Origin: Porites lutea
Lineage: Eukaryota; Cnidaria; Anthozoa; Scleractinia; Poritidae
Assembly: GCF_958299795.1 (NCBI RefSeq)
Contig: NC_133204.1
Location: forward strand, 1,729,501-1,793,500
DNA: 64,000 nucleotides
Direction of reading: 5' to 3'
Below, piece by piece: positions 34,892 to 45,142 of the stretch (its first letter is position 1; every line of letters starts with the position of its first letter). The position numbers and the translations under genes are program-made. The notes under the pieces were generated by a model, which had not been told where the DNA came from, searched no databases, and saw only the letters and a list, made by a program, of their open reading frames with translations.

Positions 34892-37043
34892 CAAAGAAAC
34901 TTGGTGCGTTCACCGTTAATTGAAATGACACTGAATCCATCGTTTGATAAGTAAGGGATTTACAAGACCCCACATGCCTTCAAAAGAATGTTTTTTGCTC
35001 CATGGGAAGCACCCGCAGAAACTGACAGCTTGTTCAGCAGAAGGTTTTGGGAAAGACGTCTTGGGCTTAAACGCTATGGCTTTCAAGGGGAAAAAATATG
35101 GGTACTTCCTGGGAAAACCTATTCATAATCACCTATTCAAGTCATGAAAATTTTATGCGTCAGAGCAACCAGTTAATTAATAGGCTTTAATACGTGCTCA
35201 ATTTGCCTGCAATTTTGGTAGACTGGGAGCAGTTTCTCATTAAATATCTCCGAATTAGTCGTGTGGTGTAGCACGCGCGATCGGTGAAGCTTCAAGAAGC
35301 AAGAAGGGTGTACGAGAATCTCGTACGCGAACGTGGCCATCTCGAAAGCGTTTCTTTCGACAAACTGACAGGTCGTTTCGCCCGAAAGTCGATTCGTTCG
35401 ACGGCAGTTCGCCCGGACTTGAGTTGATTTGCCCGATGTTTATTTGTCATTTTTCAAGCCTCAAAAAAGGAATAAGCGTGAATTACAGTGACTGCACTTG
35501 TGGATCAACGGCTGTAAGTGAAAACTGACACACGTATATCAAAGGTCGACATATCGATTGTTGCGATCCCTGAGGTACATGCAGACGTCAGTTTTATGGA
35601 CAGTCAGTTTCAGTATCTCGAATGGGACTATCGAGATCGCTTAGATCCTTCAGATCGCGGGACCTTTTTAGCAATCGCAACAATACAATCAAAGCTTCAC
35701 TAACAGCATCTCTGATATAAAGCCGTGTTGTAGAGTGTTGTTTGTCATCGGGCGAATTGACTTTCGTCCGGGCGAAACGACTTCAGGCGAATTGACTTTC
35801 TGGCGAAACGACCACAATTCACATTGGTTACCTCGCCCTCTTCTTTATTTGTGATATTAAAAAAAACTGCTTGCGCCCCATCGAAGGTTCGGCTATTCCG
35901 ATGACTAGACCTATTTCCTTTGTGCTGCGTACCAAAGAATAGTCATGGTCACCAAACGAAGTTAGCGAGTTATATTTTATAGAAAAAAACCTTTGGACAA
36001 CTTCTTCAAATCTAGCTAGGGTGGAAGGCATTTACAGGAAAGGGCCAATTAAGACACGAGAGGCCATCGCGTTTACGCGCGCTGTAAATTTTCTTTTTCC
36101 TTTCCCTTCAAACAAGCGCAACACAGGCTTTTTTGAATCAGGAATTTTGATCTGTTGGTATGGATCGTTAATTCTAAACGGTTTTTTAAAATTGATTTTT
36201 ATCACAGCTTATCTGTTTAAAACCCAGATAATTAACTCTCAACTAAAATTCTGTTGATGCCGTTTACGTCTATCGTAATGACACGAAGATGAAACAACCC
36301 AAATATGCAGGCACTTGTGTCGCTCAGGGGGGTCTTTTTACCCAATACCCTAAAGTAGTGTAAGATAAATAAAAGTCTACAAACTCACAAAGTATTGCTG
36401 CTTTGATTACTTTACATATGCATTAGCATGCAAAGAAATAGCAATTTGGGTCATTTTATTTATTCATAGAGTAAGGGGGGTAACAGAATTCGTTAAGTGT
36501 TGTTATTGTTGTTGTTTAATAATTTAAATTGTGAGATCCCCGTGAGAAAAGTAGTCCTAGGCCAAACGTTGAACTTTCTCATGAGACGAACCAAACTCTA
36601 ATCTGGGTCGACCTAAATTAAGTTAAGAACGTCTTCTGGGTCAGAAGTCGAACTTAGGACGCGTCGAACCAATCAACTAAATCAGACCAAAAAGAAATTT
36701 TAATAAATTTTCTCTCGAACAGGCTAAATATACATTATCATTCAAATTTTCAGTTTCTTAGTTTAGTTCGTTGCATGAGAGGATCGACGTTTGTCTCGGA
36801 GACGACCTTCAGGCGTTCTATCCGTCTGAAGCAAACGGATAGAACGTGTTAGATGATCCAAACTCATTCAGACGAACGTAACTGAGCCAGACGTCGAACT
36901 TTTCATGAACTTAACTCAACTCGCATCCTTCCTCACCGAAAAAAAATATGGCGTCTGTTCTGCAGGGTATAAAATTTGCTGGAGATAACGTATCCGGGAC
37001 TAACACCCTAATTTGATACTCTCGTTTCCGGTATAAGTGTCCT
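34892..37043. other. intergenic interval with two MITE-like regions
   Basis: No gene is supported. The 443-bp MITE at 35371-35813 is listed separately. At about 36540-36910 blocks such as CCAAACGTTGAACTTTCTCA and ACGTCGAACTTTTCATGAAC occur in what may be degraded inverted ends of another miniature element. The remainder is AT-rich. Confidence 0.4.
35371..35813. mobile_element. MITE with ~75-bp imperfect inverted ends
   Basis: The left end reads GGTCGTTTCGCCCGAAAGTC and the right end GACTTTCTGGCGAAACGACC. Further matching blocks (GCCCGGACTTGAGTTGATTT against the complement of GAATTGACTTTCGTCCGGGC) extend the arms to about 75 bp. ACA flanks both ends (35368-35370 and 35814-35816), a possible 3-bp target duplication. 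The interior has no credible gene. Confidence 0.75.
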
Positions 37044-37748
37044 TCATTTGAACAGAAAACCGAATATGAACATTGTGAACAACAGAGTCATAATGATGAC
37101 TTGACCACTTGCTTCAATTCCTGAACCTGTGTTACAGTTGTCACCGCTGCAGCAAGCTGTTTTGCATGTAACATCATGAAACCCAGAATCCTTTAGTTTC
37201 TTGCACATTAGATCCTCATTGTCCGAGCACTGTTTAGCAGTAGTGCAGCCCTTGCCAGACATCTTAACTCTCTACGAATGTAAATAGATAAAACTACAAC
37301 AATCAAGTCTGGGGTAAACAGGGAAGGGCTCCGAAGTGAACCCTTCCATTTAATAACATTTGCCCAACTGAGACGGTCAAGATACAGCAAATGTACAAAA
37401 CAGGAATACATGGAAAAACGTGAAAACAACAAAAAAAAAAGAAAAAGGGGGGGGAAGGGAGGGCAGTGAAGTAACGGTCTGTTGAAGCACATGGCGAAAG
37501 AACTGCGTAGAGCGCATGACAAAGAAATAAACTAGTGCCAGTCCTCCCCCCCCCCTTCGGCTAGAGTTAAATACAAATAAATGCAATTATTTTAGACTTA
37601 ACTCTCTACGAATGTAAATAGATAAAACTACAACAATCAAGTCTGGGGTAAACAGGGAAGGGCTCCGAAGTGAACCCTTCCATTTAATAACATTTGCCCA
37701 AGGGAGGCACGACCTAACCCCAGACAAAAGTCTCCATAAGGGAAAAAT

Positions 37749-38828
37749 CTAAACAAACGAAGCGAGACGCTTAACTGCGAGCATTCTGTCTTTAACTGGG
37801 ATGTGGATATAAGACCTATAAGCATCTGACTGCCAGTCTCCTAAACGCTTAATCAGTTCTGCAGGGATTTGAGCTTGAAAAGCCAGAGTGGCCCCGCCCG
37901 AGCGAAAACTATGTCCACTAACTTGAGACGGGTCCAAGTTCGTCTTGGCTGCGACTAGTTTTAGAAGGCAGTCAAACTTTCCATAAGTCAGAGGAGTCAG
38001 GCCCCCCTCCGTGGATGCTGGGATGATAAAGGCTGGGCCCGATAAAGGTGCTGGTACCAAGCCAAAGGCATGTCTGAGAGCGGTGTAAGGGCAGAGTGGA
38101 TGTGGAGCAATGCGAGGTAACGGAACAGTTAAAATGCGCTGACTAAATTGGATGGTCTTCGACCATCGATTGATAATGATGGCCCAGTCATTGAAGAAGA
38201 GGATATCTCCTCGACGCAGGTGTTTGGATGGGTCAAACTTTGTTGATCCTTTGCATAGCAAATTCGCCTTACGAAGGAGGCCAAAGAACGCTACGAGGCA
38301 AACTGCCCAGAAGGTTGCATGTAAAGGGCCGTCCAAATGTAAATGACTCTTGAAGGCTAATAGGATCTGGGGTGTAATCGGCTTCTTTTGGGACACTGTT
38401 AAACCTTTTACACGCTTGATTCCTCGAAGTGTAGATGCCAATTGAAAATTGTTTTTGGTTGGGTCAGACAGACCATGTTCAAGGTGTAGAATGCGAATCG
38501 CATTTAAATAGGCTGGGATGGAGGATGCTGAGAGTGACCTTGCTAGAAAAGCTGCATAGCGATTAAGGGTTAATGCTGCTGCTGGGAGAGGTTGGTAGCC
38601 GTAGTATACACAAAAGGAGAGGTATGAACGCATTTGACTCATGTAGGTGGACTTGGTAGTAGGTGCATATGATTGACGCCGGAAATTGGTGACTTCACGG
38701 TCAAGTTGCTGCTGATCCCTTGGATCTAAGGAGAGCAAGAGACAATGGCGACATGTGAGATTCGAAGTCATTTGATCTAGAGGATTTGGAGAGCCATGCT
38801 TGGAACGTTGGCCAGTAGTGCACATCAT
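37749..38828 (-). CDS. tyrosine recombinase of the PAT-type element
   Basis: An open frame of 359 aa, third in the element and overlapping the reverse-transcriptase frame. An N-terminal SAM-like DNA-binding part is followed by a catalytic domain with family blocks LLRKANLL and GHSFRSGGATL and a C-terminal SYIHIP tyrosine region. In this group the recombinase inserts a circular DNA copy instead of an integrase. Assignment to the DIRS group follows from its position after the reverse transcriptase. Confidence 0.85.
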   Translation of the reverse strand: MMCTTGQRSKHGSPNPLDQMTSNLTCRHCLLLSLDPRDQQQLDREVTNFRRQSYAPTTKSTYMSQMRSYLSFCVYYGYQPLPAAALTLNRYAAFLARSLSASSIPAYLNAIRILHLEHGLSDPTKNNFQLASTLRGIKRVKGLTVSQKKPITPQILLAFKSHLHLDGPLHATFWAVCLVAFFGLLRKANLLCKGSTKFDPSKHLRRGDILFFNDWAIIINRWSKTIQFSQRILTVPLPRIAPHPLCPYTALRHAFGLVPAPLSGPAFIIPASTEGGLTPLTYGKFDCLLKLVAAKTNLDPSQVSGHSFRSGGATLAFQAQIPAELIKRLGDWQSDAYRSYIHIPVKDRMLAVKRLASFV

Positions 38829-40581
38829 TAAGGCGTGAAATACTATCTGCTAGAGTGTTGGTTGCTCCTGGAATGTGCTTGACGAACAAACTGAAGTTGT
38901 AATACTCCTTAAGCCAAAACAGAGAACGAATCCAGTCCATGATCACCGGGCAACAGGTTGAGCCTTTGTTCAGAATGGCTGCAGCCACCTGACTGTCTGT
39001 TTTGACGACTACTCGATGACCTGACCAGAAAGGTGCCCAACGGTGTGCAGCTAAAACAATGGTAAATGTCTCCTTGTAATTGATATGGAGAGAGCATAGA
39101 GATGGGTAGTCCAAGGCCCAGTTGACGTACATCCAGTCTGGTGCCCATAGGCACCCCCCGCCAGACAGGGAGGCATCAGTAAGCACTGCTGTAGGAAGTT
39201 CAGGGATGGCTGAGGGGAACAAAGTTTTACAGTTGTGTGCAGGCAGGAGGTGGGTCCACCACATGAGGTCAGCTCTCGCATTTAGGTTAAGATAGACGCG
39301 ATGGTGCGGACGTTTAACCGAGTTTGCCAAGGTGATAAGCCGTCTGAGAAATGTGCGGCCCCCTCGAACAACACGTGCTGCCCAATTAAGCTTGCCAAGG
39401 AGTCGTTGGAGGTGAAGCTTGGTACATTTGCTTTTATAGCTTGTTTCCTTGAGAAGGGATAACAACTCTGACACACGATCGTCTGAGAGGCGGAGTTCAC
39501 ACTGAACAGTGTCGATTTCAACTCCAAGAAAAATCAGGCACTGGGTAGGGTAGACAACTTTGCTCCAGTTGATAGTGAAGCCAAGAGACTCTAGTAAGTT
39601 TAACAGGGTGTCAAAAGCTACTTTGCACTGAAGTTGGGTTGGTTCGATGATAAGGAAGTCATCAAGATATGCCAGCACAGTATACCCTCTCCGGGCCATC
39701 ATACGACAGATCCCTTGTGTGAGGCGGTGAAAAACCATTGGTGAGGCCCTGGCTCCAAATGGTAGACGCTTATCATAGAGGTAGATGGGGTGTTTTGAGT
39801 CGTTGAAGCGCCACGACATTCCTGTAACTCGCCAGCTATCGGGGTGTGTTCCAACGCTTCTGTAGGCATGTTTTAAGTCAACTTTTGCCAACCAACAACC
39901 AGGTTGACAGAGATTTGCTGCATCATCAACGGTAACATACTTGTAGTGTTCTAAATCCATATATGAGTTAGCATTCATCGTTAAGGGTCGGCTACAATCC
40001 ATGATCATTCGTAATTCATTGGAGTCCTTTTTTGGTACGGCTCCAAGGGCATTAATGATAATTGGCATGTCGGTCTTGACTGCGATAGCAAAGTGGTCTT
40101 CTCGGAGACCTTTGATTAATTGCGCTTCAATTTGATCTTTAGCTCCAGGTCGCAGAGCAGACTTATTGTTTTGTGTAAAAGCATGTGAAACCATTAAATC
40201 AGGCGAGAGGAGCTGAAATCCATTTTTAACACCATCCAAGATAAATTCCGAGTCCGGGTCATTGGTTAGCTCTGTTGCCCAGGTCTCAAAAACTAAGTCT
40301 GTGGAGACCTGGGCTGCTTGGGGCTGCTGCTTAAATTCTGAAAAGGGCCCTGCATGAATGGGTAAACTTTCCCCACACTCTGCGGGAAGTGGTGTCCTTA
40401 AGACGGGATTAGTCCCTGCGTTTAACAATGTGGTCGAGACATCTCCTGCTAGTTCCGTAGTCAAAATACTATTTGGAGGGAGCTCTGCAGTTGAGTGTGG
40501 GTTCAGTATTGGGGGTCTTGAGCAGTAGCAGACTGGTGCTGCCATTGGGGGTGGGTTCCCAAGCACTGAGGTTTGATGCAA
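38701..40581 (-). CDS. reverse transcriptase / RNase H of the PAT-type element
   Basis: An open frame of 626 aa. The reverse-transcriptase part carries VDLKHAYRSV, LPFGARASPMVF and YLDDFLII; the RNase H part carries LTDASLSGGGCLWAPD and HIPGATNTLADSISR. These blocks and their order are those of DIRS-group elements. It overlaps the gag-like frame at its start and the recombinase at its end. Confidence 0.88.
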   Translation of the reverse strand: MHQTSVLGNPPPMAAPVCYCSRPPILNPHSTAELPPNSILTTELAGDVSTTLLNAGTNPVLRTPLPAECGESLPIHAGPFSEFKQQPQAAQVSTDLVFETWATELTNDPDSEFILDGVKNGFQLLSPDLMVSHAFTQNNKSALRPGAKDQIEAQLIKGLREDHFAIAVKTDMPIIINALGAVPKKDSNELRMIMDCSRPLTMNANSYMDLEHYKYVTVDDAANLCQPGCWLAKVDLKHAYRSVGTHPDSWRVTGMSWRFNDSKHPIYLYDKRLPFGARASPMVFHRLTQGICRMMARRGYTVLAYLDDFLIIEPTQLQCKVAFDTLLNLLESLGFTINWSKVVYPTQCLIFLGVEIDTVQCELRLSDDRVSELLSLLKETSYKSKCTKLHLQRLLGKLNWAARVVRGGRTFLRRLITLANSVKRPHHRVYLNLNARADLMWWTHLLPAHNCKTLFPSAIPELPTAVLTDASLSGGGCLWAPDWMYVNWALDYPSLCSLHINYKETFTIVLAAHRWAPFWSGHRVVVKTDSQVAAAILNKGSTCCPVIMDWIRSLFWLKEYYNFSLFVKHIPGATNTLADSISRLNDVHYWPTFQAWLSKSSRSNDFESHMSPLSLALLRSKGSAAT

Positions 40582-41630
40582 ACATGATCATATTTACATG
40601 AAGAGGCAAAGCGGCACCCTTCACGCCGTTGGTAATCATAGCAAACTTGCTTTCCTGTTGCTGGGTTTAGGACTGGGCGGGACGTTTTGCGAGGAGATAG
40701 CCGCGGCGGTGTGGGAGTTGGATCTGGTCTGTGGAGTGTTTGGTGGGAGATGAACTGGCTGTCAGTACCCCATTTACAGTTTGTCGAAAACTGCATTCTG
40801 CGGTACAAATCATCATATTGCATCACTTTCGGTAAGGGGTAACACTTGGCTAGCTCAGATATCTTTGAACTGTACATAATGTAATGAAGGATGTCTTGGG
40901 TGGACGATAGAGACCCATCTGACATGAGAGTATGCATAATACGAAAGTTAGCCGCTGACCATTGTGGGAATGAGATTTTGTCAAGAGGCAGTTTCTTGTC
41001 TTGAGCGGTTTTTAATACAATTCTAGCATCACCAGAGGTTCGAAGCACGGTCTCCTTATCCTCCTGTAGTACTAAGGGAAGGCAGCTAATGAAATCAGGG
41101 ATAAGTAGAGGACGTTTACCTCGCGAAGTAGAGGGCTCTAATAGCGGTTGTGCTGGGTCTTGTTCCTCTGCGGTTAAACCCAGTAAGATGGGGTCTCCTA
41201 AGGAATCCATGAGAGATTTAAGCTCGGATTGAACAACTGGGTCTTGCTGGAGACTTTTCAAGGTTGGTTTTGCGACAGAATGACTATCAGGTGTTGTTGT
41301 TGCGGTCGCCGTGGCCATCTTGGGCGCACTTGGTTGCTTGGACTCTCGCTGTAGCTTCAACAACTCGAGTTTGGTGCGTGTAAGATCCAGTTCAAGCTGT
41401 AAATTGCGGTTTCGAAGATCTTCGATCGCTGTTTCGTTTACAGTGGGTTGTTCTGTTTTAAAACTGGTTGGAGTAAGGTCTTTTATCAAAGACTCAACCT
41501 GACTCAGTTCGCGTTTGACTGCTTCGCTCATCTGTTGAGGTGTTGCCGATTCTGCCGCCAGGTCATCCGCGACGAAATCTTGTAGTTTTTTCGGAGGTTT
41601 TGTGCTCCTGCTGCTCTTTCTAGTCGCCAT
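40503..41630 (-). CDS. gag-like protein of the PAT-type element
   Basis: An open frame of 375 aa, first in the element. A basic N-terminus and a coiled-coil-like stretch are followed near the end by a Cys/His cluster (CYDYQRREGCRFASSCKYDH), as in the putative nucleic-acid-binding ends of DIRS-group gag-like proteins. It is called from position and this cluster. Confidence 0.75.
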   Translation of the reverse strand: MATRKSSRSTKPPKKLQDFVADDLAAESATPQQMSEAVKRELSQVESLIKDLTPTSFKTEQPTVNETAIEDLRNRNLQLELDLTRTKLELLKLQRESKQPSAPKMATATATTTPDSHSVAKPTLKSLQQDPVVQSELKSLMDSLGDPILLGLTAEEQDPAQPLLEPSTSRGKRPLLIPDFISCLPLVLQEDKETVLRTSGDARIVLKTAQDKKLPLDKISFPQWSAANFRIMHTLMSDGSLSSTQDILHYIMYSSKISELAKCYPLPKVMQYDDLYRRMQFSTNCKWGTDSQFISHQTLHRPDPTPTPPRLSPRKTSRPVLNPATGKQVCYDYQRREGCRFASSCKYDHVCIKPQCLGTHPQWQHQSATAQDPQY

Positions 41631-42994
41631 AGTGTAAACATCGACAACAATGCACCATAAGAAAACGATTCAGGAAAAATAAACGTGAGTTCAGTGAAGT
41701 AACGGTCTGTTGAAGCACATGGCGAAAGAACTGCGTAGAGCGCATGACAAAGAAATAAACTAGTGCCAGTCCTCTCCCCCCTTCGGCTAGAGTTAAATAC
41801 AAATAAATGCAATTATTTTAGACTTAAATTGCTGTGTATTTATGCTGTAAAAAATTTCCCCTTTAAAGCATCGGTTAAATCCTGGTGGACATGTTAGATC
41901 TTGGTTTGATGTGCACTGGACATCCAAGGAGCTCGGATGCAGTAATTACACTTTAAGTTAAAAGCTATTAAAGGTACAGTATCCCGTTACTGCGCATGCA
42001 CCAAACTTTGATTTTTGGACAGGATGTCGCGAAATCAAAAGATGCGAGGAGAGTAAGAGAATCTTGAAAAATCCGTTTGCATCGCGCTTGGCCGGGTTCA
42101 ATACGACGCTAAAACTTCTCAGGATTATAGATCAATGATATATTGTTCCTGTTAAGTTTTTATTTGGGCAAAATCTGGATTTTTTGACGTTACTTTTATT
42201 GCCGTTGGCTGGAGGACCAAAAGATTGGAAGCACTTTGATGCCGATTGAAGGCTTATTTCTTCTGCTAGCTTCCATACAAGCTCAGATAATTGTGAAAGG
42301 AATACGCAGAAATGAAACAGCAACAATAAAGACTGTAAGAAAGAAACCGTTGAGACATTGATGTGACTGAGGAGATCTTGTGGAGGGGAGCTTCGTGAAG
42401 CAGAATGTTTTGCAACGACGCGTTAGTAAACTTTTAAATGAATCTCCCTACGGCCGACAAAATCGAACAAACAGGCGCTACACGTTTTGAAAAACTAGTG
42501 ACATGAATCATAATATCATTCTTGACTAACCTTTGTGGTGATTCATAGCGTTGAGATTGCATTTTTATTTATGTCTTTCAAACGTTTGAGGCTAGAACGC
42601 GAGCAAATCAGGCAGATATTACTAGACTTGGAGCGATTGACCTCTGACATGAGTTTCAAATTAGAAAATATGTTTTTAAAGCGAGCAGAACGAGATTTTC
42701 GGGTCGCGAGGCGGCCCAGCTAGCGATAAAATCGCGATGAGTCTTCGAACCGCGAGCCAAATTTTTATATAAGACGAAAGACTTCTTCGAAAGTCTAAAA
42801 TATTACTTGAGAATATAAACAACAAATCTCTGTCGGCGGTGCGGTCCGGAAGGAAATCTTGTCGAGTTAATTTGACAGTTCTATTGTCTTTTGAAGAAAA
42901 AACAGATGACGCTCGCGCGTGCGCATAATCGGGACACTGTCCCTTTAAGAAAAAAAAAATAGGAGTTTGCACAACATAAAGGTAAAGATGAGAT

Positions 42995-43130
42995 GGATCG
43001 AGATAGGTTTCTGGGAAACTGCCCACCTACCCTCCCCTAAGCTAACATTAACACTTAGTTCTCACTTAGGGCAAAATGTTGGCTTAGGGTAGGAGCAGGT
43101 AGGCAGTTTCCTAGAAACCTAAGTTGATCC
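42995..43130. mobile_element. foldback MITE with AGGTTTCTGGGAAACTGCC ends
   Basis: The left arm GGATCGAGATAGGTTTCTGG plus GAAACTGCCCACCTACCC is complementary to the right arm GGTAGGCAGTTTCCTAGAAA and ACCTAAGTTGATCC. The centre holds CCCTAAGCTAACATTAACAC and its near-complement AAAATGTTGGCTTAGGG. At about 136 bp this is nearly all palindrome. Confidence 0.75.
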
Positions 43131-43718
43131 GATGAAAGTACCCTTGTATGAAAGTCTCAAAGTTGCTGAAATCCCGATTTAGTTAACTGAGCATGCTTAC
43201 TGCTTTTGTAAGCACAGTCCGCCATTTGTATCAACCAATTAAAAGAAATGAGGGTCGAGGGGCTTTCTTGTCAAGGTGACACTTAAAAAAAAGATAAAGC
43301 GAGAAAGAAAAAAAAACAGCTAGTGGCATGTATAATTCTTGTCGGGGAGACAGTGAACGCCGACAGAGATATGAAATGCATAATTTCTCCTTAATTTATT
43401 TGCGAAAAGCACCAGATTACTGAGTAACTATACTTTTGACAAACAATTGTCCTCATACCTCCACACAAGGTGAATTATAGTTTGTTGTCGAGGCTGGGAA
43501 CTTATTTGATGGGGAGGAAAAAGGAGTAAAAAGAGAAATACTTAGCCGATTGTTATTTTATAGTAAATGTTCTGGATTTACCGTTTGCCTCACCTATAGC
43601 GATATGTCGCTAACTATGTATATAAATCAATGATAAATAAACGTTGAATTACCTTACCTGTGGTATATAGTCGTCGTTTTACCTCAAAAGCGGTTTTTTT
43701 GAGCCATTTTGAAGGAGT

Positions 43719-43778
43719 TTGAATTCGCCGTTGACTGTTCCTTATTATAAAGAACGGTCAACGGCAAATCTGAATTAC
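43719..43778. repeat. hairpin-forming inverted repeat
   Basis: GCCGTTGACTGTTC and GAACGGTCAACGGC are almost exact reverse complements separated by about 10 AT-rich bases (CTTATTATAAA). The flanks (TTGAATTC, TCTGAATT) extend the symmetry loosely. Confidence 0.6.
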
Positions 43779-44089
43779 TGGGAACGGAACCCAAGTTTAG
43801 AAGGAGAAAGAAAAATTCTTCCTCGTGTGTTTGCGTCCTCCATAAATGAAACGCTGCATAAGAGAACCTGATTCCACGGAAGTCGTGGTCCTGCAGTGAC
43901 GGAAAGAAATGAACAAAAAAATTTTGCTGCACTTGTAAAGATTTAAAGGTTTGTAAAGGCTGTTCATAGACCCTCTATTTTCTCTTACAAATCAGTCGAG
44001 CGTACGTCATAAAAATAAAAACAGCGAGGGATTTGTTGACTGCCAGCGCAAGGGGGTAGGGGGAAGAGGATAATAAACGTTCTTTATTT

Positions 44090-44645
44090 TTCTTTCGTGC
44101 CCTCTGCTATGTTACCAACGTAACGGCCTCTATTGTTACTCCCGGAGGACACATTACGGTCGAATTCAAGTATACCTGTGTCAGAGAAAACGTGGTGTAT
44201 GCGATTAAATGCCGTACCTGCAATAAAGCGTACATCGAAAAGACTGGAAGACGCTTATAGGTGACCGACTTCGAGACCATATACACTTCACTCGATTACC
44301 TGACACCGACCTTCCCGTTGGCCGCCACTTTACATCCCCTGGTCACAGAATCGGCAACATGTTGGATCGGTGATCCGTTTTGGCTTCAAAAGTGCAACAG
44401 AAAGGCGCAGTTTTGAGGCCAGCGTGATATTCAGACACCAGCTACTTAAACCAGCCTGAATGTGATACTTGAACCTGAATGTGCACTTCAACTTTATTTG
44501 AACTTCTCAAAGTCAGCGCGCACATGTATCATTAGTCTTTGTTTTGATTTCTATTTAAACGTTACATTAACCGTTTTTTTTAGTTGTCTTAAAGCACTGA
44601 GGAAGAGGGAGCACCCTTGAAACGTTTGGTTTTTCGTACCTTTTC
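44090..44645 (+). mobile_element. Penelope-like element 3' remnant with GIY-YIG domain
   Basis: Translation in broken frames gives ENVVYAIKCRTCNKAYIEKT followed by GRRL, the GIY-YIG endonuclease core of Penelope-like retroelements. Downstream residues resemble the family's conserved PVGRHF and FGFKSATERRSFEA blocks. At least one stop and frame change interrupt it. Only the 3' end is present; no reverse transcriptase is seen upstream. The tail CTGAGGAAGAGGGAGCACCC resembles the usual 3' end of coral copies of this family (recollection, not verified). Confidence 0.7.
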
Positions 44646-44887
44646 AACGTAAATTTTGTAAAAATCAATCGATCATTAGCGTTGCACCTTCCAGTTTTTA
44701 AAACCATCTGTAATAATCCGCAACAAATTGAGTTTGTTCGTTACTTGGGGGCCAAAGTAAAACAATTAATACACCAGATCAATTTTTTTTTAACATCTAG
44801 TTTCATAATGTACACTGAAAAGTTAAATAACATATATATATATTTCAACCACATGTACACAACGCGCTTTTTTCTAATCTGAGAACG

Positions 44888-45062
44888 AATAGGCCATTTC
44901 CGAGTTCCCCCGGGCCTCTGTTTCAAAACGAGGGTAAGTGCTCAGCCTTTGATATAGATATCATTTTTCATTCTCAGGCAAATAAACTCATTTTCACAAG
45001 AAAGGTTGTACACCTAGCCTCATTTTGAAAGTGAGAGTTTTCGGAACTCGGAAGTGGCCTAT
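44888..45062. mobile_element. short MITE with AATAGGCC inverted ends
   Basis: It starts AATAGGCCATTTCCGAGTTC and ends GAACTCGGAAGTGGCCTATT. The complementary arms are about 21 bp, total length about 175 bp, with no coding capacity. It lies just past the 3' end of the MESH1 gene. A partial copy is in ALG13. Confidence 0.8.
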
Positions 45063-45142
45063 TAGTATAAAGTATAATGAAGTGGATAAACCGCAATAAA
45101 ACTACAGTTAACCGGAGACAAACCACAAGAGTTGTTTCAAAC

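Larger units (their letters stand above)
37263..41822 (-). mobile_element. PAT-type DIRS-group retroelement (tyrosine recombinase), apparently whole
   Basis: A 4.56-kb element read on the minus strand carries three long overlapping open frames: gag-like, reverse transcriptase/RNase H, and tyrosine recombinase. Its repeats have the split direct layout of PAT/Ngaro-type elements: a ~130-bp block at 41691-41822 recurs at 37464-37596, and a 100-bp block at 37602-37701 recurs at 37268-37367, giving A1-ORFs-B1A2-B2 in coding order. CTTAA stands at both outer edges and at the internal junction (37597-37601), fitting crossover at a short core. The repeat pairs look almost identical and all three frames are open, so the insertion is young. 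It splits the Ly6 locus 4 exon. Confidence 0.88.
37044..41964 (-). pseudogene. Ly6/uPAR locus 4, LU-domain exon split by a retroelement
   Basis: The LU-domain exon is present in two pieces: 41964-41828 (after the acceptor TTTAATAG) and 37262-37044, with a 4.56-kb retroelement between. The pieces abut exactly in sequence logic: TCPPGFNRCFKGEIFYSI...QQF upstream, SGKGCTTAKQC and the signature CCSGDNCN downstream, then a hydrophobic GPI-type end (VIIMTLLFTMFIFGFLF). Together they show the shared 12-cysteine order. In the first piece the opening LKCNYC is in a different frame from the rest, so the exon also carries an indel near 41920-41930. I cannot find the signal-peptide exon upstream on the minus strand to 44.6 kb. 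The locus is therefore probably dead, though the insertion may be polymorphic. Confidence 0.8.
41965..44089. other. gene-free interval upstream of the disrupted Ly6 locus
   Basis: No supported exon is seen. The expected Ly6 signal-peptide exon on the minus strand was looked for and not found. Two foldback sequences (42995-43130 and 43719-43778) are listed separately. Confidence 0.45.
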
